The notes under the pieces: model-generated
Seen by the model: the letters and a program-made list of their open reading frames with translations, nothing else
Database searches by the model: none
What the model was told of the DNA's origin: nothing
Program-made: the position numbers and the translations under genes
Shown here: positions 61,141 through 64,000 of the stretch, piece after piece
Layout: the number at the start of each line of letters is the position of its first letter
Numbering within the stretch: the stretch's first letter is position 1
Assembly: GCA_002344055.1 (NCBI GenBank)
Contig: DDTH01000014.1
Coordinates: 225,636 to 289,635, forward strand
DNA from: Sphingomonadales bacterium UBA2369
GTDB lineage: Bacteria > Pseudomonadota > Alphaproteobacteria > Sphingomonadales > Sphingomonadaceae
DNA: 64,000 nt
Reading direction: 5' to 3'

Positions 61141-61692
61141 TCACATGGTCCCCACGGCCAACGAGCCGACGACATACAGATATATGACGATCGTCGGGAC
61201 CATCGTCGTCACCATTCCGAATGCCCGGCCGCCGGCCCCGTTGCGATAGAGAAGGTAGAAACTGATCCTTCCGATCGCGAAGAGCAGCACAGCCGCAGGA
61301 ATGAGAGAGAGGTGCGGCCCCGGCGGGAGTGTGGCGAGGGCGAGATGAGCACCCACCGCGATGAAGGCCTGTTCCAGAGTGTTCTGCAGGAAGGCGCTCT
61401 CGACCGCGATCTTCGGGCTCGGCGGTGAAAAGGCGGAGCCGCGAATGTCGTCCGCCGAGCGCAGGCGGCCGCGGGAGACCATCCGTATCGCCACCGCAAC
61501 CCACACGAAGATCCCGATGTCCCATTGAAGGGCGTAGGCGAGCGTGCCGCTCAGATCGGACGGGAAGGCGAACCTGTGCGGCAATGCCGCACAGGCGGCA
61601 GCTAGGATGGCGACGCTGAAGATTGCTGCGGCAAGCCCGTTGCGAACGACCTTGCGACGCTCGGCCTCAAACTCCGGAAGCTCCATCGCCAA
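61141..61692 (-). CDS. MAPEG-family membrane protein
   Basis: A 183-residue protein with about four hydrophobic segments (LAAAIFSVAILAAACAAL, IGIFVWVAVAIRM, LIPAAVLLFAIGRISFYLL, VTTMVPTIVIYLYVVG) and the MAPEG-like helix AFLQNTLEQAFIAVGAHLAL. MAPEG proteins are membrane glutathione S-transferase or eicosanoid-type enzymes; the substrate is not known here. It is 12 bp after the methyltransferase and shares its promoter. Confidence 0.75.
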   Translation of the reverse strand: MAMELPEFEAERRKVVRNGLAAAIFSVAILAAACAALPHRFAFPSDLSGTLAYALQWDIGIFVWVAVAIRMVSRGRLRSADDIRGSAFSPPSPKIAVESAFLQNTLEQAFIAVGAHLALATLPPGPHLSLIPAAVLLFAIGRISFYLLYRNGAGGRAFGMVTTMVPTIVIYLYVVGSLAVGTM

Positions 61693-61704
61693 CCTCCTCG
61701 TCGC

Positions 61705-62385
61705 TCAGGTCACGGCCAGGGCCGCGTCGTCCGAACCCTTATGCAAACTGAACAGGCTGATCTCGCCTAGTGGCGTCGCGAAGCGCCCGTTGGCTTCGCC
61801 GGCGAGCGGATCGGTCCCGCCTAGAATATCCTCGAGCGCACCGAGCGCATTTGGCCGGGTGTTGGCGCGACCATCGACCAGCCCCACCACCGAGAAGAGC
61901 GTCCGCATCAGCCACCGCCGCTGCCGCGCGAAGTCGGCGATGTGGACCTCGCCGCCGGGGCGCACCGCGTCGATCATCGCGGCAATCCCGGCGCGCTTTT
62001 CCGCGGTGGGCACCTGGTGAAAGACGAGACTCGACACCGCCTTGTCGACTTGCAGGTCGAGGGAAGCCGCATCGCGCGCGAACCCCCGGCGCCATTCGAT
62101 CTCGACGCCCGCCGCTTCCGCCTTCGCCTGGGCGCGCGCCAGGATCTCCGGATCGGGATCCAATCCGACGACGCGCGCCTGCGGCGCCGCCCGCTTCATT
62201 AGGATGGCGAGCGAGCCGGTCCCGCAGCCCACGTCCAGGATGGTCTCGCCGGCGCCGGTCGAGATCTGCGCGAGGAACGCTCCGCGCCATCTTCGCTCGC
62301 GGGTCAGCAACCGGACCGTCCCGTCATAGAGCGGGGTCAAAGATCGCCAGCCCAGTGCGGGGACGAAATCGCTGCTTCGTGCCAT
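61705..62385 (-). CDS. Class I SAM-dependent methyltransferase
   Basis: A 226-residue Rossmann methyltransferase. The SAM site reads ILDVGCGTGSLAILMKRA, and GLDPDPEILARAQAKAE is motif II-like. VSSLVFHQVPTAEKRAG and GGEVHIADFARQRRW follow. The ATG at 62385 has GGGAG upstream; a longer frame start at 62436 would cross the MerR-type promoter. It heads the minus-strand pair with the MAPEG gene. A metal- or metalloid-related substrate is suggested by the promoter only. Confidence 0.78.
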   Translation of the reverse strand: MARSSDFVPALGWRSLTPLYDGTVRLLTRERRWRGAFLAQISTGAGETILDVGCGTGSLAILMKRAAPQARVVGLDPDPEILARAQAKAEAAGVEIEWRRGFARDAASLDLQVDKAVSSLVFHQVPTAEKRAGIAAMIDAVRPGGEVHIADFARQRRWLMRTLFSVVGLVDGRANTRPNALGALEDILGGTDPLAGEANGRFATPLGEISLFSLHKGSDDAALAVT

Positions 62386-62424
62386 ACTGCCACTCCCATC
62401 CTCGTAAGCGGCAATCCCTATCGT

Positions 62425-62447
62425 CCCTGTAGCCACTACAAGGTCAA
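62425..62447 (-). promoter_or_regulatory. MerR-type metal-responsive promoter of methyltransferase-MAPEG
   Basis: On the minus strand, TTGACC (62447-62442) is followed by CTTGTAGTGGCTACAGGG, the dyad with long spacer typical of CadR/PbrR-controlled promoters. It lies about 40 bp before the methyltransferase ATG. The nearest MerR gene (55633) is 6 kb away. Confidence 0.6.
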
Positions 62448-62580
62448 TACATGAAAGTCAGGTGATATGGTCCGAGTGCCAAGCGCCACGATCGAGGCGG
62501 CGACGTCGGCCACGGGCGCAATGCAGCGACGGCGCGACGCGGGGACGCTGCACCGACGCGAGACGTGAATGCCCTGCAGA

Positions 62581-63234
62581 TCAGCGGCTGGACGCCTGCA
62601 CCTCGGAGCGGATGAGGTCCTCGAGCTGCTGAGGCCCGAAGTCGGTCAATTGGCGGCCGTTGACGTAGAAGGTCGGAGTGCCGCGGATGCCGACGGCCTC
62701 GCCATCGGCGACATCCTGCCGGATCGTGGCCGTGACGTCGGGCGAATTCAGCGCGGCGGTGGCCTGCTCGACGTTGAGTCCGGCCGCCGCCGCCGCCGTC
62801 CAGGCACTCCGCATGTCGCCATCATGCCATTGCGGCTGGCTCTCGAGCAGGGCTTCCAGCACGGGGACGTAGACGTTCTGCGTCCGCGCCGCCTCCATGA
62901 TCCGCACCGCCTCCTCGGAGCCCGGATGGAACGGCGCGTAGCGCAGGACCAGCCGCACGTCGTTCGGGTAGCGGGCCATGATCTCCTTCACCGCCGGATA
63001 CATGGCGCGGCAGGCCTCGCAGGAGGGGTCGAAGAACTCGACGATCGTGACCCGCGCCTCGCGCGGACCGATGATCGGGGAATGCTCCCGGACGAGGCGC
63101 TGCGAGAGCGATTCGCCGAGCGTGGCAGCGGTGATTTCCTTCTCAGGCGCGGACCCGCGGTAGAGGAGGGTGACGGCCGCGAATCCGCCCAGGACGAGGA
63201 TGAGCGCGGCAATGACGATCAGACGTTTGTTCAT
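62581..63234 (-). CDS. DsbA-like thioredoxin-fold protein
   Basis: A 217-residue protein with an N-terminal membrane anchor (LIVIAALILVLGGFAAVTLLY), the redox site FFDPSCEACRAMYP (C72 and C75) and the cis-proline region IRGTPTFYVNGRQL. Similar to DsbA/ScsC-type oxidoreductases that work with DsbB-like partners in mobile elements. Overlaps the DsbB-like gene by 4 bp. Function in metal or copper stress is plausible but inferred. Confidence 0.8.
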   Translation of the reverse strand: MNKRLIVIAALILVLGGFAAVTLLYRGSAPEKEITAATLGESLSQRLVREHSPIIGPREARVTIVEFFDPSCEACRAMYPAVKEIMARYPNDVRLVLRYAPFHPGSEEAVRIMEAARTQNVYVPVLEALLESQPQWHDGDMRSAWTAAAAAGLNVEQATAALNSPDVTATIRQDVADGEAVGIRGTPTFYVNGRQLTDFGPQQLEDLIRSEVQASSR

Positions 63235-63710
63235 GGATCGGACCTCCGATGGGATAGAGTGATGAGCGCCGCGATCGAGGTGAACGCAGCAAGCGAGATG
63301 AGCGGCAAGGGGATGCCGCCCAGGATCGTCATGCCTTCGCCCGAGCAGGACGGACCAGCGCCGCAGGGTTGGATCGGGCTCGGGATCAGCTTGAGGTAGA
63401 GCAGGCTGTGATATAGGGCGATAAGCCAGCCGAGGATCGCCAGAGGCAGGGCGTAGCGGCCGACCCGCAGGTCACCTGCGAACGCCGCGATGCCCAGTAT
63501 GACCGCCAGCGGAAACATGAAGACGCGCTGGAACCAGCAGAGATTGCAGGGCGCCTGCCCCATCACCTCGCCAATGAATAGGGCGCCGAGGGTGGCCGCA
63601 AGCGCGACCAGCCATGCGGAGAAAAGCCAGACCCAGCCGTCTGAAAAGCCTCCGCTTCGGCGATTCCGGAAACGCATCCCGCGTGCGGGTCGAGATCGAA
63701 AGGACATCAT
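63231..63710 (-). CDS. DsbB/BdbC-like disulfide oxidoreductase
   Basis: A 159-residue membrane protein with four hydrophobic segments. The redox cysteines are C55 and C58 (APCNLCWFQR) and a second pair in IQPCGAGPSC, as in BdbC/DsbB. It would reoxidise the DsbA-like partner encoded next to it. The ATG at 63710 (or 63707) follows GGGATGAG; a longer frame start at 63935 would overlap the adjacent gene heavily. Confidence 0.85.
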   Translation of the reverse strand: MMSFRSRPARGMRFRNRRSGGFSDGWVWLFSAWLVALAATLGALFIGEVMGQAPCNLCWFQRVFMFPLAVILGIAAFAGDLRVGRYALPLAILGWLIALYHSLLYLKLIPSPIQPCGAGPSCSGEGMTILGGIPLPLISLAAFTSIAALITLSHRRSDP

Positions 63711-63711
63711 C

Positions 63712-64000
63712 TCATCCCTGGTCGTAGGGCGCGACAGGCTCGCCGGGTTCGGTCGCACCGGCGGGCGCGCCACAACGCCGGTTGGCCGGAACGGCGACAT
63801 CAATCCGCTTCGGGTAGGGCAGATCGAGCCTCGCCATGATGCCGGTGAAGGCGTCGATGCCGACGCCGGCGCCGAGGCGTGGATTGCGCGCCCGCTCCTG
63901 CGCGATCGTGCTGACCCGCCGCTCGGAATAATCATGCGCAGGAAATACGAGGCAGTCCTCGGGCAGGGTGAACAGCTTGGCGTGGACCGACCGGTAGAGC
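63712..64000 (-). CDS. Persulfide dioxygenase-like metallo-beta-lactamase, C-terminal part
   Basis: Only the last 96 residues are in the window. The segment FTLPEDCLVFPAHDYSERR carries the histidine ligand (PAHDY) and TIAQERARNPRLG is typical of ETHE1/sulfur-dioxygenase-type enzymes, which oxidise glutathione persulfide. The gene continues past 64,000. It is followed by the dsbB-like gene with 1 bp spacing, so it likely belongs to the same operon. Confidence 0.75.
   Translation of the reverse strand, partial: LYRSVHAKLFTLPEDCLVFPAHDYSERRVSTIAQERARNPRLGAGVGIDAFTGIMARLDLPYPKRIDVAVPANRRCGAPAGATEPGEPVAPYDQG

Larger units (their letters stand above)
43404..64000. mobile_element. Tn7-like transposon (partial; far end not in window)
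   Basis: The element starts at TGTGCACTACGAACATAGTC and continues at least to the window end. It encodes tnsA, tnsB, tnsC and a single tniQ (tnsD-like), arranged next to the glmS end, and cargo beyond 50,000. No matching inverted end and no second copy of the CGAACATAGTYCTTG array was found up to 64,000, so the cargo is at least 14 kb. The genes are transcribed mostly minus-strand up to 54,860. Cargo gene content (defence-like and phage-like) is typical of Tn7-family islands. Confidence 0.85.

Overview
The window is high-GC DNA from an alphaproteobacterium, most likely a sphingomonad (Sphingomonadales). Supporting signs are the very large TonB-dependent receptor with a carboxypeptidase-like N-terminal domain, the inverted repeat CTTCGACAAGCTCAG inside the rplJ-rplL operon, the HPr-rel-A gene trio, small secreted proteins ending in AQ-type signal peptides, and an alphaproteobacterial GAAC-N7-GAAC LexA site. 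This placement is inferred from gene content; no rRNA is present.

Positions 1-43,403 are ordinary chromosome. They hold the end of an acetate permease gene; a SAM-clan riboswitch in front of a hom-metB-metX methionine operon; a tRNA-Thr; a TonB receptor; a rarA operon; rplJ-rplL; a peroxide-defence cluster (dps, oxyR, ahpC, ahpD) with a recognisable OxyR-type site; several envelope and lipoprotein genes; a serine acetyltransferase; the complete Pho regulon block phoR / pstSCAB-phoU-phoB with a Pho box; an ArsR-SRPBCC pair; the poorly understood PqqD-like / HprK-related kinase / nucleotidyltransferase trio; and the amino-sugar genes glmU and glmS with a VapBC-type toxin-antitoxin pair between them.

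Exactly 25 bp after the glmS stop codon (43,378) the chromosome ends and a Tn7-like transposon begins (TGTG at 43,404). Its terminus carries four copies of a CGAACATAGTYCTTG motif, the expected TnsB-binding array. A compact tnsA-tnsB-tnsC-tniQ operon (49,860 to 43,629, minus strand) keeps its catalytic residues: TnsA E63/D114/K130, TnsB DDE, TnsC Walker A/B and the TniQ zinc finger. The operon reads toward the glmS end, opposite to classical Tn7. The far end of the element is not found, so cargo probably continues past 64,000.

The cargo falls into modules: (a) small HTH-like and DUF6471-like proteins; (b) a minus-strand phage-like operon with a DEDDh exonuclease (54,860-51,549); (c) ArsR and MerR regulators; (d) a plus-strand cassette at 56,364-58,834 (unknown protein, ImmA/IrrE-like metallopeptidase, PIN-like protein) preceded by an exact GAAC-N7-GAAC SOS box; (e) a convergent minus-strand three-gene operon at 60,908-58,836 encoding a P-loop kinase, a protein resembling the branched-polyamine synthase BpsA, and a conserved-looking unknown protein; (f) a thiol/metal module with a MerR-type promoter (methyltransferase, MAPEG protein) plus DsbA-like, DsbB-like and persulfide-dioxygenase-like genes. 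Modules (d) and (e) are the best candidates for an undescribed system, possibly defence or nucleic-acid/nucleotide modification. Their function is inference only.
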